Assembly: GCA_046349915.1 (NCBI GenBank)
Contig: JAXMBL010000003.1
Span: 2,356,001-2,420,000 of the forward strand
DNA: 64,000 nucleotides
Direction: 5' to 3'
Source of the DNA: CAIXSC01 sp046349915
GTDB taxonomy: Bacteria; Planctomycetota; Planctomycetia; Pirellulales; Pirellulaceae
Positions within the stretch are counted from its first letter, which is position 1, and every line of letters starts with the position of its first letter. Under the pieces are notes generated by a model. That model saw only the letters and a list, made by a program, of their open reading frames with translations, was not told where the DNA came from and ran no database searches. A program made the translations under genes and the position numbers. Below are positions 10,501-19,339 of this stretch, one piece after another.

Positions 10501-12143
10501 AGACGAGCATTGGCGAGCGCCAACCAAAGTTCCTGATCTTCGGCCGACGCTCGGTTGCCAAGGAGTTCCTCGTAGCGGCGGATCGCCTGTTCGGGTTGGG
10601 CGGCGGCTAGCCACGCGGTCGCCGCCTTGCGACGAGAATCGAGCCGATTGGGGTCGAGCGAGAAGGCTTTGTCGTAAGCGGTCGCCGCAGCGTCCCATTG
10701 CCGCAACGCTCGATGTCCATCCCCCAAGAGCATCCACGCGTCTACCGAAGATGCGGCGCGCCCCTGTACCAATTGTTCAAGAAGGTCGACGGCCTTGCGC
10801 GCGGGGCGCTGGTCGACTTGGGAATTAACCTGGAGCCACATCATGGCCCGGATCAAGTCGCGCTCGCGGGCTCGTCCAAAACGAATTTCAGGCGCCGCGT
10901 ACGAGGTCGATTCAACAATTTCGTCAAGCTTACTGAGGGTGCGTTCGGCCTCTGCAGATTGATTCGCGCGCACGTATGCCAAGGCCAGACGCCCCTGCAG
11001 TGCGAAGTGCTTGTCGCCTAACTGTTCAAGGCCGTCGCGGTAAGTGGAGATGGCTTCTTGCCACTGTTGATCTTGGGCGAAGTAATCGCCCAGTCCAATC
11101 CAGGAAGCCGTATGGTTGGCGTCGATATTCCGCAAAATGTGTCGATAGTGTTCCACCGCGGCGGTGCGACGGGCGGGGTCAAGTTGTCGCTGGGCATGCA
11201 GAGCCGCGGCGAGTCGCACATTCAAGTCATCGGGGCCGCGGGCAAGTGCTTCACGTAGATCCTCGTCGGCGCCCGGCAGTTTGTACTGATTGCGGTAGTC
11301 AAAACGCGCCAGCCACGCGGCGGGATCCGCCGCGCGTTCTTCCACCATGCGTTGGGCCAACCGATCAGCTCGCGCCTCGCGATCCGCGGCTGAACGCACC
11401 TCGACTCGCTGGGAATCTCCCAGCAGCGACTCGGCCTCGCGGTAAAGTCTTGCGAGAGCAATGGTGAGTTGAATATCTCCTGGATTCAGTTCCAGCGCCG
11501 TGGCAATCTCTTCGCCCACATAGACCGCTTGGTCTCGCCGACCTTGCAGTTCGCCTCGATTCACTTGCCCGGCCAAGGCCAAGGAGTAAGCACGTCGGAC
11601 CGCGGCGTCCTGAGGCGCCCGCTCCAGGTATTTCAGGCACTCACGTTCCGTTTCCGGATAGCGTTCAAGTTCCAGCAGCAACTCAATCAGTCGAGCGCGG
11701 ACGGTTTGAGCATCCTCTTGGCTCGCGCCGCCCAAGGCCAGTCGATATTCTCGCACGGCTTGGGTCTTGCCGCCGAGGGCTTCCGAACCTGTTCTCCCCT
11801 GCGCTTCTTTGTCGACCAGTTGCGCGAGTCGAATCTGAGCCATGTGCGCCTCGGGCGCGCCGCGACGCAACTGGATGTAACGTTGGACATAGTCCCGGGC
11901 GGATGCGAGTTCTCCCGACTGCTCCAGCGAATCGGCTCGCTGAAGCAAGGTGGTGGACATCCCCGCAACTTGGCGCCGATGCGTCAAGAATAGGCTCGCC
12001 ATTAACACGCTCGCGCCGGCGAGCGAGCCAATGGCCACGCGCCAATCGATGACCGTTCTCCGTCGCGGCGAGACGGGACGAGAACACGAGCGAGGTTCCG
12101 AAGTCGAGGAACCGCGGAAACTAGGAGGCGTGGCGTTGGGCAC
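7587..12143 (-). CDS. Giant TPR-repeat protein of the exopolysaccharide locus
   Basis: A 1518-residue protein with one membrane segment near the N-terminus (about residues 33-52, IDWRVAIGSLAGASVLMASL), followed by an almost continuous array of tetratricopeptide-type helices. Repeats with the TPR W-LG-Y-A-F-P pattern can be read throughout, for example DAWMLLGDGHRALRQWDAAA and FVLKGIIAERRGQYSEATAA. TPR proteins are scaffolds; in exosortase-linked loci large TPR proteins are usually periplasmic or outer-membrane-associated assembly factors. The start is GTG 12143, 20 bp after the Wzc-like gene. The gene is three to four times longer than typical TPR proteins in such loci. Its binding partner is unknown. 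Confidence 0.85.
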   Translation of the reverse strand: MPNATPPSFRGSSTSEPRSCSRPVSPRRRTVIDWRVAIGSLAGASVLMASLFLTHRRQVAGMSTTLLQRADSLEQSGELASARDYVQRYIQLRRGAPEAHMAQIRLAQLVDKEAQGRTGSEALGGKTQAVREYRLALGGASQEDAQTVRARLIELLLELERYPETERECLKYLERAPQDAAVRRAYSLALAGQVNRGELQGRRDQAVYVGEEIATALELNPGDIQLTIALARLYREAESLLGDSQRVEVRSAADREARADRLAQRMVEERAADPAAWLARFDYRNQYKLPGADEDLREALARGPDDLNVRLAAALHAQRQLDPARRTAAVEHYRHILRNIDANHTASWIGLGDYFAQDQQWQEAISTYRDGLEQLGDKHFALQGRLALAYVRANQSAEAERTLSKLDEIVESTSYAAPEIRFGRARERDLIRAMMWLQVNSQVDQRPARKAVDLLEQLVQGRAASSVDAWMLLGDGHRALRQWDAAATAYDKAFSLDPNRLDSRRKAATAWLAAAQPEQAIRRYEELLGNRASAEDQELWLALANARLQQQLRRSRGQRHWGAFDQAYERAVSLESSSAAAEPWRLALLRAERLLAELPPVSPAVSDVSAAANTNSFSSSDDSPLASDGGRREELAKLLTDVEHDFADDNVLLERLVELRERMGDREGADRVLNKLAALPGKVQRAVLVRSRIASSRGEHEAAEQLLLQRLTSASPSDQVEIRRELVRAAYGRGQVDLVRQRLRELDESLACDPEVGIQIAELALNEGDYDEVERCEKRLIACEGPQGTRWQYIQANRLIAQSTKPDDPRLIEADHRVQAILLIRPNWAAPFVLKGIIAERRGQYSEATAAYRQALDWGERRPLVFQRLAHLLRDNEPEVEKLLASMREQGVASTGLSELRIASAERAGDTARALALARAEVQRRPRDASAQFWLGRTLLQRYEPGAADGASILEEAKAAFAQAATLEPENIQARMGLFLFYLRAGDAAAARRELEAMANWEGLAPGRRAELQAQGLQLLGDRPAAEARYAEAIQLEPSNADYHLRFATFVAEYKPDLATRHLRECLRLDPKQEAAKRLLATLLFRQGGESQWRQAQDLLQAVDDRTNDDANLRLQANLLVQRQGSVNLERARSILEKIIAGPRVQPNDRILLARVLERLDQQPAATQQYLALVARDRPSPAHLVEFIDYLLRRRRWDEAQSWLGKLDGAAPASLAGLQLRTRALQGQGRLNQLDSVVQQFYDAADRQVRDDGERARLMKAIGDVCGSVGRHASAETWHRQAFAISPELFAGLAYTLARLDRKQEALEICSKIALQDASPRPAVVACELLLLGQSEETDFQAAEPLLTKALAAHPNDPLLLGVAASARYFQNRPAEGDELSRRALRVDPRNVVTLNNLATILGERRDRAEEALQLIDRALDIAGAQPALLDTKATILLTLDRADEALPLLESAASAPNPDPRFRLHLALAYHKVGMTAKSQEHWELALQSGLDDQVLTDSDRVMRNEVESALRGGNRS

Positions 12144-12163
12144 GGTAGGATGAGACAGTGGTT

Positions 12164-14344
12164 TTATTCGGGCGCGTTGGCGGCGGCTTCGGCATAGTAC
12201 TCATAGCCGCCGTAGCTGGCCGTATATTGCATCCACGACACGCCATTGAGTACCACGCCGATCGGTTTCGCGCCTGCGGCTTGCAGGCGCCGATAAGCCA
12301 GCAGAAAGCGATCGACTCGGGTGACGTCTCGCATCGTGCAAATGATGCAACCATCGGTGACGGCGTGCACGTTGAGCGATTCGCTGGCCTGCAAAATGGG
12401 CGTCGTGTCCACCACGATATGTTCGTAGCGCCCTCGGAGTTGATCCAGCAGTTTTGAAATCGCCGCACTCGACATCAACTGATGCGGATTGAAGTGCAGC
12501 ACTCCCGCGGGCAGAACATCGAGGCCTGTATGGTCGTCATGGACGATCGCCTGAAACAGGTCGGCTTTCTCCGCCAACACGTCGCCGAGGCCAGGCTGAT
12601 ACGGAATGTCGAACAGTCTGTGAATGTTGGGGCGACGAATGTCGGCGTCGACCAGCAAGGTGGGCTGCTTGGTGGACCGCGCGATACTCACGGCCAACTT
12701 AGCGGCGACACTCGTCTTCCCTTCGCCGCTCACGGCGCTGGCCAGTGAAATGACTTGCCGCCGAGGCGTCTCGCGGGTCAGAATCAGTTGAGTTCGCAGG
12801 CTGTTGATGCTCTCTTCATACGGCTCGAGTTGCTTGCGAGCTTGCCGCGAGCGACTCACGCTGGTGAAGTCGGGAATTTCCCCGATGACCGACAAACCCG
12901 ACGCTTTCTCCAGTTCCTCGCGATCATTGATGCGACGGCGGAACAATTCCCAGGCGACGCAAAGGGCGAAGGGGAACGAGAATAAGCCGAACGCCAGAAT
13001 CCCCATCTTCTTGAAGGGGTGCTTTTCGAGCGGGGCGTGTGGAGGAATGGCTTCCTTCTGCCGTTCCACGCGGTCCGGCGCCATACGCTCGGTTTCTTTC
13101 TGTTCAATCCGCATCTTGATGCGGTTATAGACATCGAGCGTTTGAGTCAACTCGTCGCGAGCAAACTCCAACTCCATCGTGTTGCCGACTACCTGGTTGT
13201 TCTCGGCGACCACGGTGTCGATCCGCTTCTGCAAGGCAACTTCCATCACCTTCTGATTTTCGAGCTGCTTGCGGAGTCGGATCAAGGTTTCCGCCTGATC
13301 GCGTAACGCCGACTCCTCAAGCCGTTCGCGAGTGACGCCGCGCAGCGTCGCGCGCTTCTGTTCAATTTCTTCTTCCAGTTTTTTGGCGTCCGCCGCTCGC
13401 TGAGTGTAGATTTCCGAGGCCTTGCCTTTCGTCACGGTGGTCTCGATTTCGGCCAGCTGAGCTCGCAGCGACGCCAGTTGCAGCAGCGGTTCCTGCAACT
13501 CGGGCATCTTCGCCATCGCCTGCTCCACCATCACCTCGGGCACGGAGGCTTCCGATTTTGCAACCTGCTGTTCCAGCACTTGCAGTTGGGCTTGGAGCAC
13601 TTCGCGTTCGACGATCACTTCGGTCAACTGCTTACGGAGAATGAGCATTGACTGGAGTACGGGCGAGTCGTTTTTATCGTTGATACGATCCGCGGGCGCT
13701 TGAGGATCAGGCACACCGGCGATTTTGGCGAGCGTCGAGACGTTTTCCTTCAGACGGGCGACTTCCTTTTGGTGGAAGTCGCGACGTTCCTTCAGCAGCT
13801 TGATCAGTTCCTCCTCTTCAGCTCGACCTTCGCCGTTGTAGAACTTCAAATACTCCTCGGCGATCGTATTGACGATGAGCGCCGCGTTCTGGGGATCTCC
13901 CGATCGATACTCCATGGTGAGGAATTCGGAGCGTCCAACGGGCCGGACCGCGATATTCGACTTGAGATGTTCACGTTGATCTTGGGCTTGCGCGATTTCT
14001 GGCAGTCGAGCGATCTCGGGGTGACTCAATGTTCCGTCGATCACCCAGGGGCTGCGAATCGCCTCCATCTGATTGCTCACGAACGACTCGACGTTCTCCG
14101 TCTGCTGCTGAAACGCGATGTACCGCGGATCGTGGTAGACTCGCAACCACACCTGGCCCACATAGACGGGCCTGAAGGTGAGATAGACGAATGCGGCGCC
14201 TGATAAGGCAAGGATCGATCCGATCGGCAACGCCACTTTCCACCAGCGACGGAGCGCGATCAGCACGTTCGCGGGCGTAACATTGGTCGCGGGCGGCAAC
14301 GGGTTTTCCGCCTCGACGCGGTCGCGTTTCAGATCCATTTGCAT
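12164..14344 (-). CDS. Wzc-like chain-length determinant/tyrosine autokinase
   Basis: A 726-residue inner-membrane protein controlling polysaccharide chain length. It has an N-terminal Wzz domain with a membrane segment (VALPIGSILALSGAAFVYL), a long periplasmic coiled coil (about residues 160-420), and a second membrane segment (MGILAFGLFSFPFALCVAW). A cytoplasmic BY-kinase follows with Walker A SAVSGEGKTS, Walker A' TLLVDADIRRP and Walker B HIVVDTTP. The C-terminal tail has a tyrosine cluster (MQYTASYGGYEYYAEAA), the usual autophosphorylation site. It follows the exosortase gene by 28 bp. The matching CpsB-type phosphatase is probably the divergent gene at 19566-20366. Confidence 0.93.
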   Translation of the reverse strand: MQMDLKRDRVEAENPLPPATNVTPANVLIALRRWWKVALPIGSILALSGAAFVYLTFRPVYVGQVWLRVYHDPRYIAFQQQTENVESFVSNQMEAIRSPWVIDGTLSHPEIARLPEIAQAQDQREHLKSNIAVRPVGRSEFLTMEYRSGDPQNAALIVNTIAEEYLKFYNGEGRAEEEELIKLLKERRDFHQKEVARLKENVSTLAKIAGVPDPQAPADRINDKNDSPVLQSMLILRKQLTEVIVEREVLQAQLQVLEQQVAKSEASVPEVMVEQAMAKMPELQEPLLQLASLRAQLAEIETTVTKGKASEIYTQRAADAKKLEEEIEQKRATLRGVTRERLEESALRDQAETLIRLRKQLENQKVMEVALQKRIDTVVAENNQVVGNTMELEFARDELTQTLDVYNRIKMRIEQKETERMAPDRVERQKEAIPPHAPLEKHPFKKMGILAFGLFSFPFALCVAWELFRRRINDREELEKASGLSVIGEIPDFTSVSRSRQARKQLEPYEESINSLRTQLILTRETPRRQVISLASAVSGEGKTSVAAKLAVSIARSTKQPTLLVDADIRRPNIHRLFDIPYQPGLGDVLAEKADLFQAIVHDDHTGLDVLPAGVLHFNPHQLMSSAAISKLLDQLRGRYEHIVVDTTPILQASESLNVHAVTDGCIICTMRDVTRVDRFLLAYRRLQAAGAKPIGVVLNGVSWMQYTASYGGYEYYAEAAANAPE

Positions 14345-14372
14345 GACTTTCGTCCTACGTGCGCGGTGACGA

Positions 14373-15416
14373 CTAAACCGCTTCCGCTTTGGCGCCCAAC
14401 TCTCCGCGACGCGGCATCATCCGCGGATCGACGCACTCCTCGACCCGCACGAGCTTGCCGAGATACCAAAGAGTGAAACCAAACAGAGCCGCAGCGAGCG
14501 GGATCATCATCCAGCCCGCGAAATCGTGCGAGAATCGTCGCGCCAAGTCGGATGACGCAAACTCATACATCAAGCCCGTCGCCACAATGCGGGAGGCGTT
14601 GGCTACCAAGGCGATCGGAGCGATGGCAAGCATCAGGACCACCTTTTGCCACCATGGTCGTCGAGCAATCAGTGCGTAGGCGCACGCCAACGCGACGACG
14701 CTCATGAAGATTCGCAGCCCCGAACACGCTTCGGCCACTTCCAGGCGATAATCGCCCAGCAAAATGACGTTGCCTTCCGCCAAAGCCGGACGCCCCAACG
14801 TCTGTAACGCAGCGACGCTTAACTGGGTGGCGATGCGTTGCAACGGCACGCTTAATCCTCGTTCAATCATGAACGGCAATGGAATCATGAAGACGAGAAA
14901 GGCGATGGCCGGCGCGGACCAGCGAGCGACTCGCGGCCCACAGACGACCCAAACGGCCCCCGCGAGCCAAGGTATCATCGACCAGCCGTCGATCGCGTCG
15001 ACAAACAGCGCCGCGCCGACTGCCCGGATGCCAAAACTGACTCCAATCAGCACCAAACCAAGCCAAGCATATCGCCGATCAATGCCCGGAAACTGATCGC
15101 GTCGAGACCAAAGGAACCAGAGCGCCAAGGGCGCCACCAAGTATCCATGCGAGTAATCCGCTTCGCGATCCCAGGCAGCCACCAAGCCTGACAAAGTAGG
15201 CCAATACGCCCAGAAGAAGGTCGCGGCCAAGGGCAATGCCAATAACCCAATTGTCAAGGGCGAGACTGATTCCCCTGTCCCTAGGCCGGCAATCGGCTCG
15301 CCTTCCCGCACGGAATCGCTGGCTAAGGGCTGCTCCGAATCCGCTGGAGGGGACGCGTCGAGCGGGGCGCGGCGACCCAGAGGAACGTGTTCGTTACGGT
15401 TGTTTTTCTGTCGCAT
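14373..15416 (-). CDS. Exosortase (EpsH/archaeosortase family transpeptidase)
   Basis: A 347-residue multi-pass membrane protein of the exosortase/archaeosortase family. After a hydrophilic N-terminal extension of about 45 residues it has about eight hydrophobic segments. The proposed catalytic residues are all visible: Cys in EVAEACSGLRIFMSVVAL, Arg in NASRIVATGLMYE, and His in RRFSHDFAGWMM. Exosortases cut C-terminal PEP-CTERM-like sorting signals and attach the protein to a membrane or glycan anchor. The start is ATG 15416, the first gene of the operon, so its promoter must lie between here and the 217-bp repeat array. No PEP-CTERM substrate was found in the window. Confidence 0.9.
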   Translation of the reverse strand: MRQKNNRNEHVPLGRRAPLDASPPADSEQPLASDSVREGEPIAGLGTGESVSPLTIGLLALPLAATFFWAYWPTLSGLVAAWDREADYSHGYLVAPLALWFLWSRRDQFPGIDRRYAWLGLVLIGVSFGIRAVGAALFVDAIDGWSMIPWLAGAVWVVCGPRVARWSAPAIAFLVFMIPLPFMIERGLSVPLQRIATQLSVAALQTLGRPALAEGNVILLGDYRLEVAEACSGLRIFMSVVALACAYALIARRPWWQKVVLMLAIAPIALVANASRIVATGLMYEFASSDLARRFSHDFAGWMMIPLAAALFGFTLWYLGKLVRVEECVDPRMMPRRGELGAKAEAV

Positions 15417-15681
15417 GAATTACGGAAGATTCGTGCAGCTGGGCGGCTAGGCTCCGCGCGCACTCCGTGCCCGTGGGGCGCCGCTGGATCCCCAAACGCC
15501 GACTCCTCCGAGCGGCTCGCACACGTCTGCTCACTCCCCTTCCCGGGGCTAACTCCCAAGACGTAGCATCTCCGAGGCCCGCGAAGGGCTAAACCACGTC
15601 CCAAGAAAGTTCAACTGCCACTCTAATTCGAAGACGTCGGCTGTCAAACCGAACCACGGCCGCACGCCCAACGGGGTGATG
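15417..15681. other. Intergenic region upstream of the exosortase operon
   Basis: No credible gene is seen here. The stretch must contain the promoter of the minus-strand operon that begins at 15416, but no convincing sigma-70 boxes could be picked out by eye. The bases from about 15640 onward already resemble the 3' part of the neighbouring 217-bp repeat unit in degraded form. Confidence 0.4.
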
Positions 15682-16720
15682 GGACCACGAATCGCACGAA
15701 TCGTACGAATGGGTGGTTGGAACTAGATTGACGGTGCTCGACTGTTCCTGACTGATTGCGTTGAGGACAATCAAAGCGTGCGCGCTGACGGGGGCTGGCT
15801 TCCCTCTCCGTCTGAATTCGTATGATTCGAGTGATTCGTGGTAGCCCCTCTTCCGAGTCTTGCCTAGGCGAACTGTACCGCAAGCCAGCGGTGAAGATTG
15901 GACCACGAATTGCGCGAATCGGACGAATGAGTGGTCGGAACTGTGTTCACGGTACGCGACTGTTCGTGACTGATTGAGTTGAGGACAATCAAAGCGTGCG
16001 CGCTAACGGGGCTGGCTTCCCTCTCCGTCTGGATTCGTATAATTCGAGTGATCCTTGGTCGCCTCTCTTCCGAGTCTTGCCTAGGCGAACTGTACCGCAA
16101 GCCAGCGGTGGAAATTGGACCACGAATTGCGCGAATCGGACGAATGGGTGGTCGGAACTGTGTTCACGGTACGCGACTGTTCGTGACTGATTGAGTTGAG
16201 GACAATCAAAGCGTGCGCGCTAACGGGGCTAGCTTCCCTCTCCGTCTGGATTCGTATAATTCGAGTGATTCGTGGTCGCCCCTCTTCCGAGTCTTGTCTA
16301 GGCGAACTGTACCACAAGCCAGCGGTGGAGATTGGACCACGAATCGCGCGAATCGGACGAATGAGTGGTCGGAACTAAGTTGACGGTACTCGACTGTTCG
16401 TGACGAACGGAGTTGAGGACGAGCGAAGTGTTCGCGGTGACGGGGGAGTCTTCTCTCGCTGTCTGGATTCGTATGATTCGAGTGATTCGTGGTCGCCCCT
16501 CTTCCGAGTCTTGCCTAGGCGAACTGTACCGCAAGCCAGCGGTGGTGATTGGACCACGAATCGCGCGAATCGGACGAATGGGTGGTCGGAACTATAGGTT
16601 GACGGTATTCGACTTTTCGTGACTGATTGAGTTGAGGACAATCAACGCGTGGGCGCTGACGGGGGCTGGCTTCCCTTTCCGTCAGGATTCGTATGCTTCG
16701 AGTAATTCGTGGTCGACCAC
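15682..16720. repeat. Tandem array of about five 217-bp units, each with inverted terminal arms
   Basis: The sequence starting ggaccacgaat recurs at 15682, 15900, 16117, 16334 and 16551, a period of 217 bp (218 for the first). Units are highly similar with scattered substitutions. Each unit opens with an arm of the type gaccacgaatcgcgcgaat followed by ggacgaat, and ends with its near reverse complement (attcgtatgattcgag followed by tgattcgtggtc). Within the arms the hexamer NCGAAT recurs every 8-9 bp. Between arms lies a constant segment including gcctaggcgaactgtacc. The last unit is partial and ends close to the stop of the methyltransferase gene. The short frames repeated inside each unit are products of the repetition. 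Confidence 0.93.
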
Positions 16721-16725
16721 GCGTC

Positions 16726-17748
16726 TTACTGTCGCTTGCTGACGATCACTCGTTGCGCTGATTGCGGCACGTCGAGCAGAGTGTGGTGCTGAAAGTCGAC
16801 TGCTCGCCACATGTCGGCGTATTCGTCGAACGTGTACGCGTCGCCCGCTGGGGTGGTGCCGAGCATCGTGAAGCTAAAGGTGGCGGCGGCGGGCGGCGTC
16901 ACGCGATCGGCGTTCGGAACGAATTCCAGGGTGAATACGACGCCGTCGGGGCGGAGGCATGCCGACGCCCGACGCATGATGTCGATGCAGGTGGCACGAT
17001 CGAAGTGGTGCAAAAAGTTGGTGAGCAGCACGAGGTCGAAGTCTTGGCCGTAGTCGATCTGCAACGCGTCTCCCGGCAGTAACTGATAGCGGTCGGAGAT
17101 TTGCGCCGCGCGAGCATTCTCGTCGGCGACCGCCAACACCTTGCCCCAGTCCAACGCGACGACGGAGGCTTGCGGCAACCGTTGAGCGACGGTGATGCCG
17201 AACAAGCCGTGACCCGCGGCGACATCGAGCACACGCAACGGACGATCAACGCTTGCGAACCGGTCGGCTGCCAACTCGCCCAAGAACTGGGCCGGACCGC
17301 GCATCATCGGCGCCATGTGCCGAGCGAACTCGACCCACCCATCGTATTCCGAGGTGACTGTCCCCTGTTCGGCGAGCAAGGTTGAACCGCGTCGCACCAA
17401 GGCGCCGACGTCTCGAAACGCCTCGACCAGATGCTCCGAGTGAATGAAGCGAGCCATGCCGCCGAGGTAGTGCGGCGATTCATGGTTCAAGAAGACGGCC
17501 GCGGTGGGAGTCACTCCATAGCGATGATCGATCTTGGACAAGAAGCCGATGACGGTGAGATAGTCGCACAAGATCCGCATGGCACGCGGATCGGCGCTGC
17601 ATTCCTCGGCAATTTCTTGCGCGGTCGCATGTCCGCGGGCGATCGCCGTGAATACGCCCAACTCAATGGCCCCACGCAAGGCGGAACTGCGCTGAAATGC
17701 GTTGAGCGTCTCGAAAATGAGGGCCGGATTCGGGGCGTCGGCGGACAT
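16726..17748 (-). CDS. SAM-dependent O-methyltransferase-like protein with dimerisation domain
   Basis: A 340-residue two-domain methyltransferase. The N-terminal winged-helix dimerisation domain (IFETLNAFQRSSALRGAIEL to about residue 95) is followed by a class I SAM-binding domain with motif I VLDVAAGHGLFGITVAQ, an acidic loop VVALDWG, and LVLLTNFLHHFD. This layout is that of plant-type and polyketide O-methyltransferases. The start is ATG 17748, with GGAG just upstream on the coding strand. It is the last gene of a three-gene minus-strand unit with algH and a KAS III, which hints at fatty-acid or polyketide-like tailoring, but this is inference. The stop lies against the end of the 217-bp repeat array. 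Confidence 0.82.
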   Translation of the reverse strand: MSADAPNPALIFETLNAFQRSSALRGAIELGVFTAIARGHATAQEIAEECSADPRAMRILCDYLTVIGFLSKIDHRYGVTPTAAVFLNHESPHYLGGMARFIHSEHLVEAFRDVGALVRRGSTLLAEQGTVTSEYDGWVEFARHMAPMMRGPAQFLGELAADRFASVDRPLRVLDVAAGHGLFGITVAQRLPQASVVALDWGKVLAVADENARAAQISDRYQLLPGDALQIDYGQDFDLVLLTNFLHHFDRATCIDIMRRASACLRPDGVVFTLEFVPNADRVTPPAAATFSFTMLGTTPAGDAYTFDEYADMWRAVDFQHHTLLDVPQSAQRVIVSKRQ

Positions 17749-17771
17749 GCACTGCTCTCCGGAAGGAGGGA

Positions 17772-18326
17772 TCAATTGACGCGTGGGTCTTCGGGGGACG
17801 GGACTTTGCCAAGGGCCGGTTTTAGAATCTGATCGCCAATGCGATCGATCGTTTGTTCCCACAGATCGTCGTCGGCATAGAACGCCATCTCGGCGTTGGC
17901 GGTGGCAATCAACCAACCACCGACGCGGAGTTCGTCTTCTAACTGGCCAGGTCCCCAACCCGCGTAGCCATGGAAGAGACGAGCGGAGATGGCTGGATCG
18001 CGGAGCGCTCGTGCGATGCGATCCTTGTCGGAAGCGACATAGAGGCCCGGGAGGATCGTGGCGTCGGATAGAGATTCGTCGTTGTGCAAGGCGAGGAGCG
18101 TGCTGCCCACGGGACCGCCATGGTAAATCGAGTCGTCCCGCAGACAATCTCCCTCGTCAATGAACTCCCAGGCGTCGCGCAGGCTGCCAGGCGTGGGACG
18201 ATTCAAAATCAAACCCAAGGCGCCCATCTCGTCGTGCTGCACCATCAAGACCACCGACCGGAAGAAATTGGGATCTTCAAGGCGAGTGGAAGCGACCAGC
18301 AGATGGCCCTGGAGCGATGGGATCAT
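17772..18326 (-). CDS. YqgE/AlgH family protein
   Basis: A 184-residue protein of the UPF0301/AlgH family, close to the usual length of about 185. The hallmark regions are visible: GHLLVASTRLEDPNFFRSVV at the N-terminus, GALGLILNRPT, YHGGPV, and the C-terminal FHGYAGWGPGQLEDELRVGGW. The biochemical function of the family is not established; some members influence alginate or other regulated processes. ATG 18326 overlaps the stop of the KAS III gene by four bases (ATGA), so I prefer it to the GTG further upstream at 18380. It sits 23 bp before the methyltransferase gene. Confidence 0.92.
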   Translation of the reverse strand: MIPSLQGHLLVASTRLEDPNFFRSVVLMVQHDEMGALGLILNRPTPGSLRDAWEFIDEGDCLRDDSIYHGGPVGSTLLALHNDESLSDATILPGLYVASDKDRIARALRDPAISARLFHGYAGWGPGQLEDELRVGGWLIATANAEMAFYADDDLWEQTIDRIGDQILKPALGKVPSPEDPRVN

Positions 18327-19339
18327 GACAAAACGGGCTCCTGCCAGTTCTCGCGCCAGATGCAACCGGCCCACGACCAACCGACGCCAAAACCGACCAG
18401 TAGATTCGGCCGGCCGACGTGCAGGCGTCGTTCTCGTCGCAATTGCTCGATCAAAATCGGCAACGTCGATGATACCGTGTTGCCGACCCGCTCCAGCGCC
18501 ATCGGCATTTGCTCGAGCGTCAGTCCCAGGCGTTCACGCAATTGATCGAGGAGTTTGAAAGTGGCTTGGTGCAGTAGGTAGAGGTCGATTTCGGATCGCT
18601 CAATCTGGGCGGCGGCCAGAATGTTGTCCACCAATTGCGGTACGGCGCCCACCGTGAAGCTGATGAGACTCGGGCCATCCATGTACAAGTCGCTCGGCCA
18701 GCGATGGCGATGCCGCGGCTTTATCGCCTGCTCCGCTTTCCTCGCGCCCCCCTTGGCGACCAAAAGTGTGTCGGCGCCGGCGCCGTCGGTCCCGAACTGA
18801 AAAGCACTCAATGTCGGCGTATCGCTCGCCTCAATCAACGTCGCGGCCGCCGCATCGCCGAAAATGGTGCGTAGACTGCGGTCTGTGGGATGGATGTACT
18901 TGGAATAGGTTTCGGCGGTGATCAGCAGGACGCGACGAGCCGCACCGGTGCGAATCAGGCCATCCGCCAGCGACAAACCGTAGACGAACCCCGAGCAGCC
19001 GAGGTTAAAGTCGAGCGCGCCGACCGATGTCCGCAGGCCCAACCGGTCCTGCAGCAGACAGGCGGTCGTCGGCAAGGGATAATCGGGAGTTTGCGTGCAA
19101 AGCAGCAAAAAGTCGATCGACTGGGGATCGACCGCATACTGCTCGAACAGTTTTCGCGCCGCCGCGACCGCCAAGTCCGAGGCGCATTCGTCAGGGGCCG
19201 CAATATGGCGAGCGGCGATGCCAGTTTTTTCGTAAATGACATCCATCTCCCAACTTGGAAACTCGATTTTGAGTTCCTCGTTAGTCTCCACTCGGGCCGG
19301 GAGATGAATGGCAATCGGACCAATCGCGGCGTACTTCAC
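18323..19339 (-). CDS. 3-oxoacyl-ACP synthase III-like enzyme (KAS III)
   Basis: A 338-residue thiolase-fold condensing enzyme. The start is GTG 19339 (VKYAAIGPIAIHLPAR), which gives the normal family N-terminus; earlier in-frame codons only add low-complexity sequence. The catalytic Cys is in LGCSGFVYGLS, the His in YLLHQATFKLLDQL, and the Asn in RVGNTVSSTLPIL. All three match FabH, which joins acetyl-CoA or another acyl-CoA to malonyl-ACP. The stop overlaps the algH start. A second KAS III homologue lies at 25590-26699. With the adjacent methyltransferase it may serve a dedicated lipid or secondary-metabolite step rather than housekeeping FabH; the sequence alone cannot decide. Confidence 0.9.
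   Translation of the reverse strand: MKYAAIGPIAIHLPARVETNEELKIEFPSWEMDVIYEKTGIAARHIAAPDECASDLAVAAARKLFEQYAVDPQSIDFLLLCTQTPDYPLPTTACLLQDRLGLRTSVGALDFNLGCSGFVYGLSLADGLIRTGAARRVLLITAETYSKYIHPTDRSLRTIFGDAAAATLIEASDTPTLSAFQFGTDGAGADTLLVAKGGARKAEQAIKPRHRHRWPSDLYMDGPSLISFTVGAVPQLVDNILAAAQIERSEIDLYLLHQATFKLLDQLRERLGLTLEQMPMALERVGNTVSSTLPILIEQLRRERRLHVGRPNLLVGFGVGWSWAGCIWRENWQEPVLS

Noticed and set aside
15864..16534. Three similar 78-codon frames on the minus strand at 217-bp steps
   Set aside because: They are the same frame in successive repeat units, lack a plausible protein fold, and start/stop positions follow the repeat.
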